64,000 nt of DNA from Symbiodinium natans. Its lineage: Eukaryota; Sar; Dinophyceae; Suessiales; Symbiodiniaceae. The DNA lies in assembly GCA_905221605.1 (NCBI GenBank), contig CAJNDS010002432.1, positions 248,001 through 312,000 of the forward strand, in the 5' to 3' direction. Below are positions 45,440 to 53,968 of this stretch, piece after piece. The position numbers and the translations under genes were made by a program. Each line of letters starts with the position of its first letter. Position 1 is the first letter of the stretch. The notes beneath the pieces were generated by a model. The model ran no database searches, had not been told where the DNA came from, and worked only from the letters and a program-made list of their open reading frames with translations.

Positions 45440-45454
45440 TATTATATATATATT

Positions 45455-45800
45455 ATATATATAATAATTCTTTAAATACTTTTTTAAAGATTATGTATTT
45501 AAAGATTATGTATTTTAAAGATTTTATTTTCAAAAATTTTTACATATTTATATTAATTTTTTTCATAAAACATATTATGAAAAAATCCAAACTAATTAAG
45601 CAAATGCTTATGAAATGCTGTTGAATGTGTCTTATTACTTCCCTTTCACAAGAACATCCAATGTGAAACACTTGCCGGGGTCGATTGGGGTGGTTTCTTC
45701 TCCTTCTTCCAAAAGTAAAACTGGCACACTTGCCCTGTCAGTTTTAAAGAATTTTATTTCTTTAAACTAAGACCATCAGCATTGTTATTAATTTTTAATT
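45455..45800. other. Gene-poor viral interval
   Basis: About 350 bases lie between two minus-strand genes. The part at 45,467-45,491 is a weaker version of the TTCTTTA/AAAGA palindrome seen upstream of other genes. Around 45,600-45,770 is GC-richer sequence with no open frame of note. Confidence 0.5.
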
Positions 45801-45801
45801 A

Positions 45802-46206
45802 TTAATCCATTAATTGCAATTGATATACTTGTTTCAATTCATGTACTTCTCTCTCTAATTTTAAAAGGCGTTCATCTACTGATATTCCACTCCTAAATCC
45901 TGTATCAATATCTTTAATTTTTTTATTGTTGATTTCATCTATCTTTCTTTCCAGTTCTTCTATTCTCTCCTCTATTGTTAATGTCCTTGGTTGAATTTCG
46001 GGTGTAGTATCTCTTCCAAATGATATTATTGACGTTTCTACAACTTCTTCTAAAACTATTTTCCCCTCTTTTTCATCAATAACTTTTTTCTTATCTTTAA
46101 TCAAATTTTTCCTTTTGCATTTACATGCGAAACAAGACATACCATCTTTACCAACTTGAAACCCTCCATTGTTTTCATCTTTATTATCTTTCTTTATATT
46201 GCTCAT
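45802..46206 (-). CDS. Viral protein with Cys cluster and coiled coil (134 aa)
   Basis: MSCFACKCKRK near residue 23 is a short Cys cluster. Residues 75-130 show leucine heptads (IEERIEELERKIDEINNK, later LLKLEREVHELKQV). The length and coiled coil suggest an oligomeric minor structural protein. The start lies five bases downstream of the previous gene's stop on the minus strand. Confidence 0.7.
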   Translation of the reverse strand: MSNIKKDNKDENNGGFQVGKDGMSCFACKCKRKNLIKDKKKVIDEKEGKIVLEEVVETSIISFGRDTTPEIQPRTLTIEERIEELERKIDEINNKKIKDIDTGFRSGISVDERLLKLEREVHELKQVYQLQLMD

Positions 46207-46211
46207 TTAAA

Positions 46212-46367
46212 TTACTTAGATTTTTTAACATTTTTAAGATAATAACAAACTGCCTTCAAGAACTCTAACAAACTACGACAACACATTCTATATCTTGGAA
46301 TTTTTATTATTTCATCTAATTTTTCTATCTCATCTATAACCTCTAAATACTCATCATACTCGCCCAT
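46212..46367 (-). CDS. Very small viral protein (51 aa)
   Basis: A 51-residue frame starts at 46,367 with MGEYDEYLEVIDEIEK and ends with a basic tail. It fits the gap between the minus-strand gene at 46,206 and the divergent ATPase gene at 46,406, with ATATATT just upstream. Coding is supported by tight packing and an acidic-to-basic helical composition; function unknown. Confidence 0.55.
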   Translation of the reverse strand: MGEYDEYLEVIDEIEKLDEIIKIPRYRMCCRSLLEFLKAVCYYLKNVKKSK

Positions 46368-46405
46368 ATATTATTAATTATAAAATATTCTATGTATGAT
46401 TAATA

Positions 46406-47176
46406 ATGTCAGAAATTCCTATTGTGAAACCAATAGACATACCAGAATACAAATACAAAAACTCAAAATATGATATGATGCCATCTCTTCCGTTTAGAGG
46501 TATATTGGTTGCTTCTTCAACTGGCGGTAAAACGGTATTGATACAAAATCTCATATTGAATATTTATAGAGGTTCGTTTGAAAGAATATTTATATTTAGT
46601 CCTAGTGTCCATGTCGATGATACTTGGAATAGTGTAAAAAAACATATAACAGAACAAATGAGCGTGGATACTGAAAAAGAAAAAACCTACTTTGAGGAAT
46701 ACAACCCCGAAGCATTAAACCAAATTATAAAAACACAGCATAAAGTTATAGACTATCAAAAAAAGAATAAACAAAAGAACTTGCATTCAATATTAATCGT
46801 CATTGATGATTTTGCCGACGACCCAAAATTCGTAAGGTATTCAAACATTTTGCATTCTTTATTTACTCGCGGTCGCCATAATGCAATTTCTGTATTATTA
46901 TCGACTCAAAAATATAATGTCCTCGCTCCGATTGTAAGATTAAACGCATCTGCTTTATTTATATTTCGATTAAAAAATATGAATGAGGTCAATTCTTTTT
47001 TAGAAGAAAATTCAGCACTTGTTAATAAAGAAGAACTCTACGAGATGTATAGAATTGCTATAAACGATGCTCCTTATTCTTTTTTATACATAAATACAAA
47101 CGCCAAAGATATAAACCGAATGTTTTTTATAAAGTTCGAGAAAGCGATGACTATATCAAATCAGATTAGTGAATAA
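46406..47176 (+). CDS. A32/FtsK-type DNA packaging ATPase
   Basis: The 256-residue protein has a Walker A ASSTGGKT (Lys 42), a Walker B ILIVIDDF (Asp 134/135) and a sensor-like LLSTQKYN near residue 165. This is the usual size and layout of the genome-packaging ATPases of Polinton-like viruses and virophages, which drive DNA into the capsid. It is transcribed away from the minus-strand cluster and ends in a 16-base convergent overlap with the next gene. No insertion or truncation is visible. Confidence 0.92.
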   Translation: MSEIPIVKPIDIPEYKYKNSKYDMMPSLPFRGILVASSTGGKTVLIQNLILNIYRGSFERIFIFSPSVHVDDTWNSVKKHITEQMSVDTEKEKTYFEEYNPEALNQIIKTQHKVIDYQKKNKQKNLHSILIVIDDFADDPKFVRYSNILHSLFTRGRHNAISVLLSTQKYNVLAPIVRLNASALFIFRLKNMNEVNSFLEENSALVNKEELYEMYRIAINDAPYSFLYINTNAKDINRMFFIKFEKAMTISNQISE

Positions 47177-47370
47177 CTACATAAATTTATTGCAGGTAGT
47201 TTATAATAGACTTTATCGCTTTTTGTTTCTTCCAATTTTTCCACTCTTTCGATTACATCTTTTAAAGTATTAAACAATAATATGTCCGTTCTCGTTTTTT
47301 CGTTAATGTCTAACTCCTTTATTTGCTTCATATTTTCAGTAGCACAAGATTTAGATGTTTTAGAACCCAT
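47161..47370 (-). CDS. Small viral protein with N-myristoylation-like start (69 aa)
   Basis: It begins MGSKTSKSCA, which fits the MGxxxS/T pattern for N-terminal myristoylation with a nearby Cys, so it could be membrane-anchored. The middle is helical (LFNTLKDVIERVEKLEE). It overlaps the 3' end of the ATPase gene tail to tail by 16 bases. Function unknown. Confidence 0.65.
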   Translation of the reverse strand: MGSKTSKSCATENMKQIKELDINEKTRTDILLFNTLKDVIERVEKLEETKSDKVYYKLPAINLCSYSLI

Positions 47371-47398
47371 TTTATAACATTATTTAGATAAATATTTT

Positions 47399-49732
47399 TT
47401 AATCGCTCTCACTTTTACTTTTTCCCTTCAATTTATTTATTTCTTTTTTCAATTTATCTACTTCATTTATTGTTGTCTGTAAAGCGCTCCACAAAATCGG
47501 CACACATGTTGTATAATCAAACTTCAAATAACCATCGTTTCCTTCTTTTACAACATTCTGCCATTCATCTGGCATCTTCTTTGTTTCCATAAAATCATTA
47601 GCAATAAAACCACAGCACGATTTGCCTTGCATTCTGTCATCAATAAAACGATATGTTTTCGGTTTAATATATTTTACTAATTCTACTGCTTTTTTGCTGT
47701 TTATTTCTTTTATATCTTTTTTTAATCTTTTATCTGATGAAGGAATCAATGAACCTGTATATGAAAGGTCGCCATATACATCAACGCCTGTATTTGTTGC
47801 GTCTAATCTTGATAAATTATTATTACTTAATCTAATAAATCCATCGGTGTCTGGATTATTTATTAATACTCTTTGTGACCCCGATACATCAGTATGTGTT
47901 ATTTCCAAATTACCTAATAAATTTACTTTACCTTCTGTTAATTGAAGTTCCGGTGTGCTGCCTATCGTTCCGATGATAAAATTAATTGCTCTATCTGTGT
48001 CTCCGTTTCTTATATCTAAATCATAATCGCTTCCATTCAATGTTTCTTTGATTCCTGACGAGTGTTGAAAGTTCAAATCGCCCCACACGTTCATTCCTGC
48101 TTCTGCTGTTACTAATCCTATACTATTAAAAGTTAAATTATTTGTGACCGCTCTGTTTAATGTTATTCCGTTCGTGTCCGTTAACTGTAGTGCTATTGTT
48201 GCTGTCGTGGGGTCGGTTGCTCTGTTTGCCTGAAATGAAAAATTTATTTCATTATTCGTTATTAAATTTAGTGAATTATTGGCATCTGCTCTTCTGTATA
48301 TTTTACTATTATTCCATATTAATATTTCATTGTTAAAAGTAGCAGCACCGTTAAATCTTACGGTTGAACTGAAATTAGAATTACCGCCATTAACATTAAG
48401 AACATCTACTACGGCATTTGCTCCGATTCCTAATTTATTACACCTTACCGCGTTTGAATTGTTCATATTTAAAAATAATTGTTGTGATGAGTCATTCGTG
48501 TTATATGCATCAATACTAAAACCTCTGAATCTTAATTTCCCACTATTATTAGCAATTGCTACAACATTACTGGCATCTGTTGTTGGTTTGTAAATTGTAA
48601 GTCCTGAATTATTGGATATATTGAAATTATCAGTTTCATAAAAGATATTATCTTTAAAGTATGTTGGTTTAAATAATGTTGTTCCGCCCGTTGTGTTATT
48701 GCATTCCATATATGTATTTGTGTCAGTATCGTCATTAGTTCCGTTAATTAATCTGATAGCACTTGTGGTTTCATTAATTGTCAAATCCATTGATATATTA
48801 GATTTAGTAGCATTAGTATATCTTTCTATGCTTGTGTTAGAGTTTGTTAATTCAATATCTCCCTTCACTGTTAAATTACCTGTTAAGTCAATGTTGCCTC
48901 CTAATGTTAAATTGGTTGTAACATTTACATTATCAACCGCTAAATCGTTATTAATATTAATATTTCCTGATGGATTTAAATTTAAATCTACAACGCTGTC
49001 ATCGCTTGTGGCATTTGATATAATTCTATTTCCTTGTAAAGTTATATAATTTGTAGCATTTTTAAATACACTTACAATTTTATCTCCTCCACCTGTTTGA
49101 TTACTAAATAATAATCCTGTAGTTGGTGCTATATTTATCGTTTCGTTGTTTAATGTTAATCCACTGTGAATAATAGTAGGGGCAGAACAATCAATAATAG
49201 GAAATGCAGAAAATCTACCAGTAAAATCTGATTTAGGAACTCTTAAATCTAATAAAGTATCAATTTCTGCATCAGTGTATCCACCGCCACCACCAGCACC
49301 TGCTATTAATCCATCAACCTCGGTTTTGGTATAATGGTTGGTTGATAATGTAGTGGGTGATACAAAGTTAGAGTTTAACTGTGTTGTTGTTTGATAATCA
49401 GTGTTTAGTAAATGAGATAATGAACTAATACTATGAAAATTTGCAAGATTTTTTGTGTCTAAAACAGAAATATCTGCCGTATTGGTTGCTACATTCGTTG
49501 TGTTTGTATCTATTAACGATATATGACTCGTTAATGTGTTGTTGTATGCTATGTCTTTTGAAATTAACGGTGCTGTGCTGTCATCTATGTCCTGCTGTGT
49601 TATTAATCCTCCTGTGACAGTATTTAAATCATCTTGTGTAATGTATAAATCGTTTATTTCGCTGACACCTGTTGAGAAAATTTTATATATTTCGTTGGCA
49701 TAAACCGTGTTCAAGTTGTTGATTGACGCCAT
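47399..49732 (-). CDS. Fibre/spike protein with S74 intramolecular chaperone
   Basis: This 777-residue protein has a long Asn/Thr-rich, repetitive beta region (residues about 100-640) like a trimeric beta-helix or fibre shaft. It ends in a peptidase S74 intramolecular chaperone domain. SSDKRLKKDI carries the catalytic Ser at about residue 665-666, followed by KPKTYRFID and CCGFIAND. In phage tail spikes and some eukaryotic viruses this domain helps trimer folding and then cuts itself off. A short coiled coil closes the protein. Its neighbour is the capsid gene, so it is probably the surface fibre that contacts the host cell. Known family behaviour is inferred, not shown. Confidence 0.85.
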   Translation of the reverse strand: MASINNLNTVYANEIYKIFSTGVSEINDLYITQDDLNTVTGGLITQQDIDDSTAPLISKDIAYNNTLTSHISLIDTNTTNVATNTADISVLDTKNLANFHSISSLSHLLNTDYQTTTQLNSNFVSPTTLSTNHYTKTEVDGLIAGAGGGGGYTDAEIDTLLDLRVPKSDFTGRFSAFPIIDCSAPTIIHSGLTLNNETINIAPTTGLLFSNQTGGGDKIVSVFKNATNYITLQGNRIISNATSDDSVVDLNLNPSGNININNDLAVDNVNVTTNLTLGGNIDLTGNLTVKGDIELTNSNTSIERYTNATKSNISMDLTINETTSAIRLINGTNDDTDTNTYMECNNTTGGTTLFKPTYFKDNIFYETDNFNISNNSGLTIYKPTTDASNVVAIANNSGKLRFRGFSIDAYNTNDSSQQLFLNMNNSNAVRCNKLGIGANAVVDVLNVNGGNSNFSSTVRFNGAATFNNEILIWNNSKIYRRADANNSLNLITNNEINFSFQANRATDPTTATIALQLTDTNGITLNRAVTNNLTFNSIGLVTAEAGMNVWGDLNFQHSSGIKETLNGSDYDLDIRNGDTDRAINFIIGTIGSTPELQLTEGKVNLLGNLEITHTDVSGSQRVLINNPDTDGFIRLSNNNLSRLDATNTGVDVYGDLSYTGSLIPSSDKRLKKDIKEINSKKAVELVKYIKPKTYRFIDDRMQGKSCCGFIANDFMETKKMPDEWQNVVKEGNDGYLKFDYTTCVPILWSALQTTINEVDKLKKEINKLKGKSKSESD

Positions 49733-49782
49733 TATTAAATTAAGTAGATTATATTTAATTTAATAATGGTTTATTTCTTAAT

Positions 49783-51243
49783 CTAAAACCGTTGAGGCGT
49801 CTCCGAAAGCTCAAAAACATGTTCTGAAACAAGCGTAACATATACCTGCTCAATTCCTAAGGCAAATGAGTTGTTTGCCCCTTTCAATTTAAAAGTCAAT
49901 AAGGAACCCATTTTAGTATTCGAGCCGGTAAAATTCATATCAGGTTGCTTATCGAAATTTATTCCTCCGATAAACTTGTCGTTTGCGTATCGGTAAATGT
50001 CAATTGAAAAACCATCATAAAACGGAGACATAACATTAACAGCACGACGTAGGAAATACATTGCTTCTGCTATACTTTCTATCGCTTGTTCCGGAAACTT
50101 TTTATTAGCAATCTGAACATAATACGAAATTTGTTTAGTGCTGTCGATTACACCTTCTAAATTATCAATTGTAGCAGACATAGGATGGTAAAACCAAGTC
50201 CATTTTTTCTTTGCAAAATTTGTGGCGGTATTATTATTATCAATCGCCGAATTACTAAGGGTAAAGAACATCTGAGATAATCGCGTGGAGGACTTAACAA
50301 TGTTCATATTGATTTCGGTATTTCCTGCCGCGAAAGATTGTGAAAAACTGTGATAGGCAGGATAAACCATTCTAAGACGACCCCCTTTCAATAAATGCGA
50401 AACCACGTTGTTATTCACGGAATTGTCGACTGTGATTAGTTCGCAACGAAGGATACAATTTTGAATTGCCCACATGGTAGTTGTGTTTCTTGTGGTAAAG
50501 TATAAACCATTGACATCGTCTTCCGCCTGAGTTCCTGCTACCGGCGTTGCCGGATTGATTACGGGTTCTTGTGCATCCGAACAAATTTCAAAAATAAATT
50601 CTAACGGGCAGTACCTAATCGGAGGATAATACCCAGATTGAACGAACCCGCAACAAGGTTTGTGTCCCATCCGCACGAATTTACCTTGCTCAATTCCTGT
50701 TGTGTTTGCTCTTGTAAGTTTTGGTAAAACGATTCCTCTATCATTTCTACCAGTAGTAGCGGTGGCATTATGTCCTTCAATTGCAAACGCATAAAGTCTA
50801 TTAATCCTGCTGTCGTATCGAGTCAAGCAACCTTCCTGAATGTCGTCTAAATTTCTTACTTCTTCGCTTTTAAAAGATTTCATTTCTTCGCATACCAAAT
50901 TGTAATTGTCGATGTCGTTGATTTGTTGTCCTGCCGCGTTGCATCTATAACGGGTAAAGAAGGCGTGACTTTCACCTAAGGGTCGTAAATATTCTCCTGC
51001 TGTGGTTGATGTATTAACGACGTCAAAAAATAAGCAAATGCTGGACATATCGATGTAATTATTGTCTTCTCCTGTAATAACAAATTTAATATACTTGTTT
51101 CCATTATTACTACTAAAAATGTTTCCAGATACACTGGGAAAATGGACTTGCTTACGGTCGGTGATATACGCGGCGCTTTCTGGAAGTCCGAACTGTAAAG
51201 AATTTATCATATTATCCTGTGTTTCAGCAATGACTAAATCCAT
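49783..51243 (-). CDS. Major capsid protein, candidate double jelly-roll
   Basis: The 486-residue protein has the length, beta-rich composition and gene setting of Polinton-like virus major capsid proteins. Near the N-terminus, FVITGEDNNYIDMSSICLFF recalls the conserved strand found there in that family. Near residue 285, RLRMVYPAYHSFSQSF and NIVKSSTRLSQMFF fit the start of the second barrel. No transmembrane segment is present. It stands between the fibre gene and a small basic gene, and near the minor capsid and ATPase genes. A structure prediction would settle the call. Confidence 0.8.
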   Translation of the reverse strand: MDLVIAETQDNMINSLQFGLPESAAYITDRKQVHFPSVSGNIFSSNNGNKYIKFVITGEDNNYIDMSSICLFFDVVNTSTTAGEYLRPLGESHAFFTRYRCNAAGQQINDIDNYNLVCEEMKSFKSEEVRNLDDIQEGCLTRYDSRINRLYAFAIEGHNATATTGRNDRGIVLPKLTRANTTGIEQGKFVRMGHKPCCGFVQSGYYPPIRYCPLEFIFEICSDAQEPVINPATPVAGTQAEDDVNGLYFTTRNTTTMWAIQNCILRCELITVDNSVNNNVVSHLLKGGRLRMVYPAYHSFSQSFAAGNTEINMNIVKSSTRLSQMFFTLSNSAIDNNNTATNFAKKKWTWFYHPMSATIDNLEGVIDSTKQISYYVQIANKKFPEQAIESIAEAMYFLRRAVNVMSPFYDGFSIDIYRYANDKFIGGINFDKQPDMNFTGSNTKMGSLLTFKLKGANNSFALGIEQVYVTLVSEHVFELSETPQRF

Positions 51244-51253
51244 AACTTATATA

Positions 51254-51496
51254 TTATTTATTAGATTTTTTATTAATATTATTCTTTTTATGAGGATTTA
51301 AATTGTTAATATTTTTTGAAATTTGTTTTTCTAACTGTGGTTGTGGCACTGCCGTTGTTTCGGTTTCTACAATCCCCCTAATCATTTCATATGATGAATT
51401 GTTTATACTCTTCGTAATTTTATTTTTGAATTGGACGTTCTCCGGCAATTTTCCTATCCTCGTTTGTTCTTTTGGTTTCCTGACTTTGTTAAGCAT
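51254..51496 (-). CDS. Small basic viral protein (80 aa)
   Basis: Basic at both ends, with Asn/Lys-rich C-terminus (NNLNPHKKNNINKK). Its stop is 11 bases from the capsid start, suggesting co-expression. A minor virion or DNA-binding role is possible; no family recognised. Confidence 0.6.
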   Translation of the reverse strand: MLNKVRKPKEQTRIGKLPENVQFKNKITKSINNSSYEMIRGIVETETTAVPQPQLEKQISKNINNLNPHKKNNINKKSNK

Positions 51497-51523
51497 TATA
51501 TTATACTTTATCTTAGAAAAACT

Positions 51524-52075
51524 CTAAACCCAACCCATTACGGGTATTCTTTCATCAATGCCGTGCAATCTGTCGATGTCGTGATTTGATACAGGGTTGA
51601 AAGTATTTGTGTCATAACTTATAGCAGCGTTGTCCAAACTACTCACGAGGTCGCCAGTCATTCTAAAACGCTTGTGTTGTTCCGTCGGTCTATCTAAACC
51701 AAAGATAGGAGCAATCAAACTTACCACAGGGGCATCGTAAGTTCTCGTTTTATAATTTTTATCCTTAAATTCTTTGTTTAATTCCAAAACAACACTACCG
51801 CCCATACTGTGCCCTAATAGTGTATCCACTTGCGGATTTTCCAATAATACTTTTTTTGCCTCCTTATACCTGTCCATGTCTCTAATTCCACCGGTTTTGA
51901 GTTTTGTAAAATTTTGTTGCCAGTCTCTTGTAGAAGTCGTGCCACCCACATACATTTTATTTCCTTTAACAAATATTTTATTATCTTTATCATATGCTAA
52001 TTTAATACCTTGTGTATTTGAAATTTTGCCGTTCGCGTTTAGCATCTTATTTAATTGTGCCTCTATCTTCGTCAT
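51524..52075 (-). CDS. Lipase-like alpha/beta hydrolase (183 aa)
   Basis: The nucleophile elbow LLGHSMGGS (Ser 90) is clear. The likely acid and base are Asp 142 (RMTGDLVSS) and His 165 (SNHDID), completing a lipase-type triad. The protein is short for the family and carries no signal peptide. Lipase-like genes are known in some virophages and Polinton-like viruses, where membrane entry or escape has been suggested. It lies among virion genes, so it may be packaged. Substrate is unknown. Confidence 0.8.
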   Translation of the reverse strand: MTKIEAQLNKMLNANGKISNTQGIKLAYDKDNKIFVKGNKMYVGGTTSTRDWQQNFTKLKTGGIRDMDRYKEAKKVLLENPQVDTLLGHSMGGSVVLELNKEFKDKNYKTRTYDAPVVSLIAPIFGLDRPTEQHKRFRMTGDLVSSLDNAAISYDTNTFNPVSNHDIDRLHGIDERIPVMGWV

Positions 52076-52128
52076 TATATAAAAAGATTATAAATATTTT
52101 TTATCAATTACATTATATATTATTACAC

Positions 52129-52998
52129 ATGAGCATCAGACCATTAACGTATAAAAAGGTTTATGTGAATTCAAAATATCGCACCTCCAACAGTCGCGGC
52201 ATAAGCGACTTCCAAATAGAATTAAGAGAAACGTTTGAAATACCGGATGGCACAATTATGCAAGTCCACGAAATAGCAATACCGAACACGTGGTATTCGA
52301 TAAACACAAGTAATCAAAATTTGTATTTTCGGCATCAGATTATCGCACCAGCGACACCACAAGGCATAACGTATCGGCGAGTAGAAATACCAGTCGGCAA
52401 TTACACACCGCCGGAATTAGCAAATGCGATACAGACACAACTCAACTTTTTCTTTGATAGTGGCGGTCGGTCGAATTCCTACACTGTTGCATACAACACT
52501 ATATCAAACAAGATGACAGTATCTTCAAATTACGCGGAAGTGCTTTTTATCCCTTTAACCGATGCCGATGTCCCTGCTTTGGTAGGTTCGTTTTCTAACA
52601 GTGTCGATTTAAATAACTTGAACTCAATAAACGAAGTGCTGAGTTTTAATGTCACGGTAGGCGATAGTTTCACCTCATCTTCTCCATGGACTACAGGATT
52701 TATTAAACTTCTCCATCACCAAGACATTTACATATCCTGCCCCGAATTGTCGAACAATAACTTTCACAGTCCCTCGTCTTTTTCAAACGCCATTGTGAAG
52801 AAGGTTCCTGTTAATGCTTCGTTTGCTGGTATTATAAACGACCCTTATGGAATTACAGATTACGATTACGTGAATGTCTCGCGTCGTTCAATAAGACGAC
52901 TGAGTTTTAGGATAACGGACGAAGTAGGCAACCTCATAGACTTCAACGGCGTAAATCTGAGTTTTTCTTTGCTCTTCCATAATACAGATGCTACGTGA
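52129..52998 (+). CDS. Minor capsid (penton-like) protein
   Basis: The start at 52,129 is preferred over an upstream one at 52,012 because the extra 39 residues overlap the divergent lipase start, look like noise, and a TATATATT element lies just before 52,129. The 289-residue product begins MSIRPLTYKKVYVNS and contains FQIELRETFEIPDG and IPNTWYSINTSNQNL. This is a pattern typical of single jelly-roll vertex proteins of Polinton-like viruses. The middle is beta-rich. It is the first of four plus-strand genes. Confidence 0.8.
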   Translation: MSIRPLTYKKVYVNSKYRTSNSRGISDFQIELRETFEIPDGTIMQVHEIAIPNTWYSINTSNQNLYFRHQIIAPATPQGITYRRVEIPVGNYTPPELANAIQTQLNFFFDSGGRSNSYTVAYNTISNKMTVSSNYAEVLFIPLTDADVPALVGSFSNSVDLNNLNSINEVLSFNVTVGDSFTSSSPWTTGFIKLLHHQDIYISCPELSNNNFHSPSSFSNAIVKKVPVNASFAGIINDPYGITDYDYVNVSRRSIRRLSFRITDEVGNLIDFNGVNLSFSLLFHNTDAT

Positions 52999-53031
52999 AT
53001 TATTGTAGAAAATATATAGAACATTATATAT

Positions 53032-53598
53032 ATGGCAGAAGAAAGTAATGACATCGGTACCATTGATGAAAAACCAGAACAGGAAGAAGAACCCAAACCA
53101 GAAGAGGAGGAAGTGTGTGCAGTATCTGAACCTAAAGAAGAGCAAAAACGAATTAAAATCAGGGAAGTCGCCAAAGAAAAGGCAGAATGTCAAGACTGCA
53201 AGAAAACGATGTGTATGAAAACGCTTAGGTATTCCCACCCCGAAAAATGCGAAGGGAAACCCAGCAACGTATTAAAAAAACCGGTTAGGAAAAACAACGT
53301 TAAACCAAAAATTAATGTTGAACCATTAGCATCAGAAAATAATTCAGTAGCACCACCGCAATATCAAGAACAACAATTGCCTCCTTCAATGCCAACTGTG
53401 CCAAGTGTGCCAAGTGTGCCAAGTGTGCCAAGTGTGCCACAGCAACAACCCTCAAACCCTTATGCGAATTTAACGCAACAACAATTATTGCAATTACAGA
53501 TGAACACAATGAACGCTGAAATCATGAGAAGAAGACAGGAAAAATCCGCTAATATGTGTAAGGCAATGTTTCAATCAAGAAGTAAAAAATCTAAGTAA
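53032..53598 (+). CDS. Viral protein with zinc finger and VPS repeats (188 aa)
   Basis: An acidic N-terminus (residues 1-45) is followed by a compact Cys/His motif, CQDCKKTMCMKTLRYSHPEK with a further Cys, which could bind zinc. A basic patch and Pro/Gln-rich region follow, with VPSVPSVPSVPSVP encoded by a 9-base tandem repeat at 53,396-53,440. Similar Cys/His motifs occur in small proteins of related viruses, in my recollection. Function unknown. Confidence 0.75.
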   Translation: MAEESNDIGTIDEKPEQEEEPKPEEEEVCAVSEPKEEQKRIKIREVAKEKAECQDCKKTMCMKTLRYSHPEKCEGKPSNVLKKPVRKNNVKPKINVEPLASENNSVAPPQYQEQQLPPSMPTVPSVPSVPSVPSVPQQQPSNPYANLTQQQLLQLQMNTMNAEIMRRRQEKSANMCKAMFQSRSKKSK

Positions 53599-53610
53599 TA
53601 ATATATACAA

Positions 53611-53952
53611 ATGGTTCTATATAATAGGTTCAAATTTCAAAAGAACAAACAGCAGCATAAGAAAAAATCTTTAGATAATCCTGTCGTTAATTCATCCGCT
53701 GATTTGGTGTATCACCAACAAAACATCGACTATTTACTGAATCTCAAAAAACAGTTAGAAGCGAGAGAGGCAAAAGAGAAGAATCTGGCATTTAAACGCA
53801 GACTGTTAGAGGGTCAGATGAAAGCAAACTACGAAGGCGAAATGGCAAGATTGAGAGGGGAAATGCATAATCCAAGAATACCCGAGACTTCACTGGAACA
53901 TCTGCAAAAGAGGTATGATACATTAAGCGAATTAAGCGAATCTATTTTCTAA
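53611..53952 (+). CDS. Coiled-coil viral protein (113 aa)
   Basis: Basic start (RFKFQKNKQQHKKKS), then a long helix (LLNLKKQLEAREAKEK) and a conserved-looking end LQKRYDTLSELSES. It starts 12 bases after the preceding stop, preceded by ATATATACAA, and is followed after 16 bases by the next gene. Probably a minor virion or assembly protein; not recognised. Confidence 0.7.
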   Translation: MVLYNRFKFQKNKQQHKKKSLDNPVVNSSADLVYHQQNIDYLLNLKKQLEAREAKEKNLAFKRRLLEGQMKANYEGEMARLRGEMHNPRIPETSLEHLQKRYDTLSELSESIF

Positions 53953-53968
53953 AAGAATATATAAAACA

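Noticed and set aside
52012-52128. 39-residue N-terminal extension of the minor capsid protein
   Set aside because: It overlaps the divergent lipase gene, has no capsid-like sequence, and a better start with a TATATATT element lies at 52,129.
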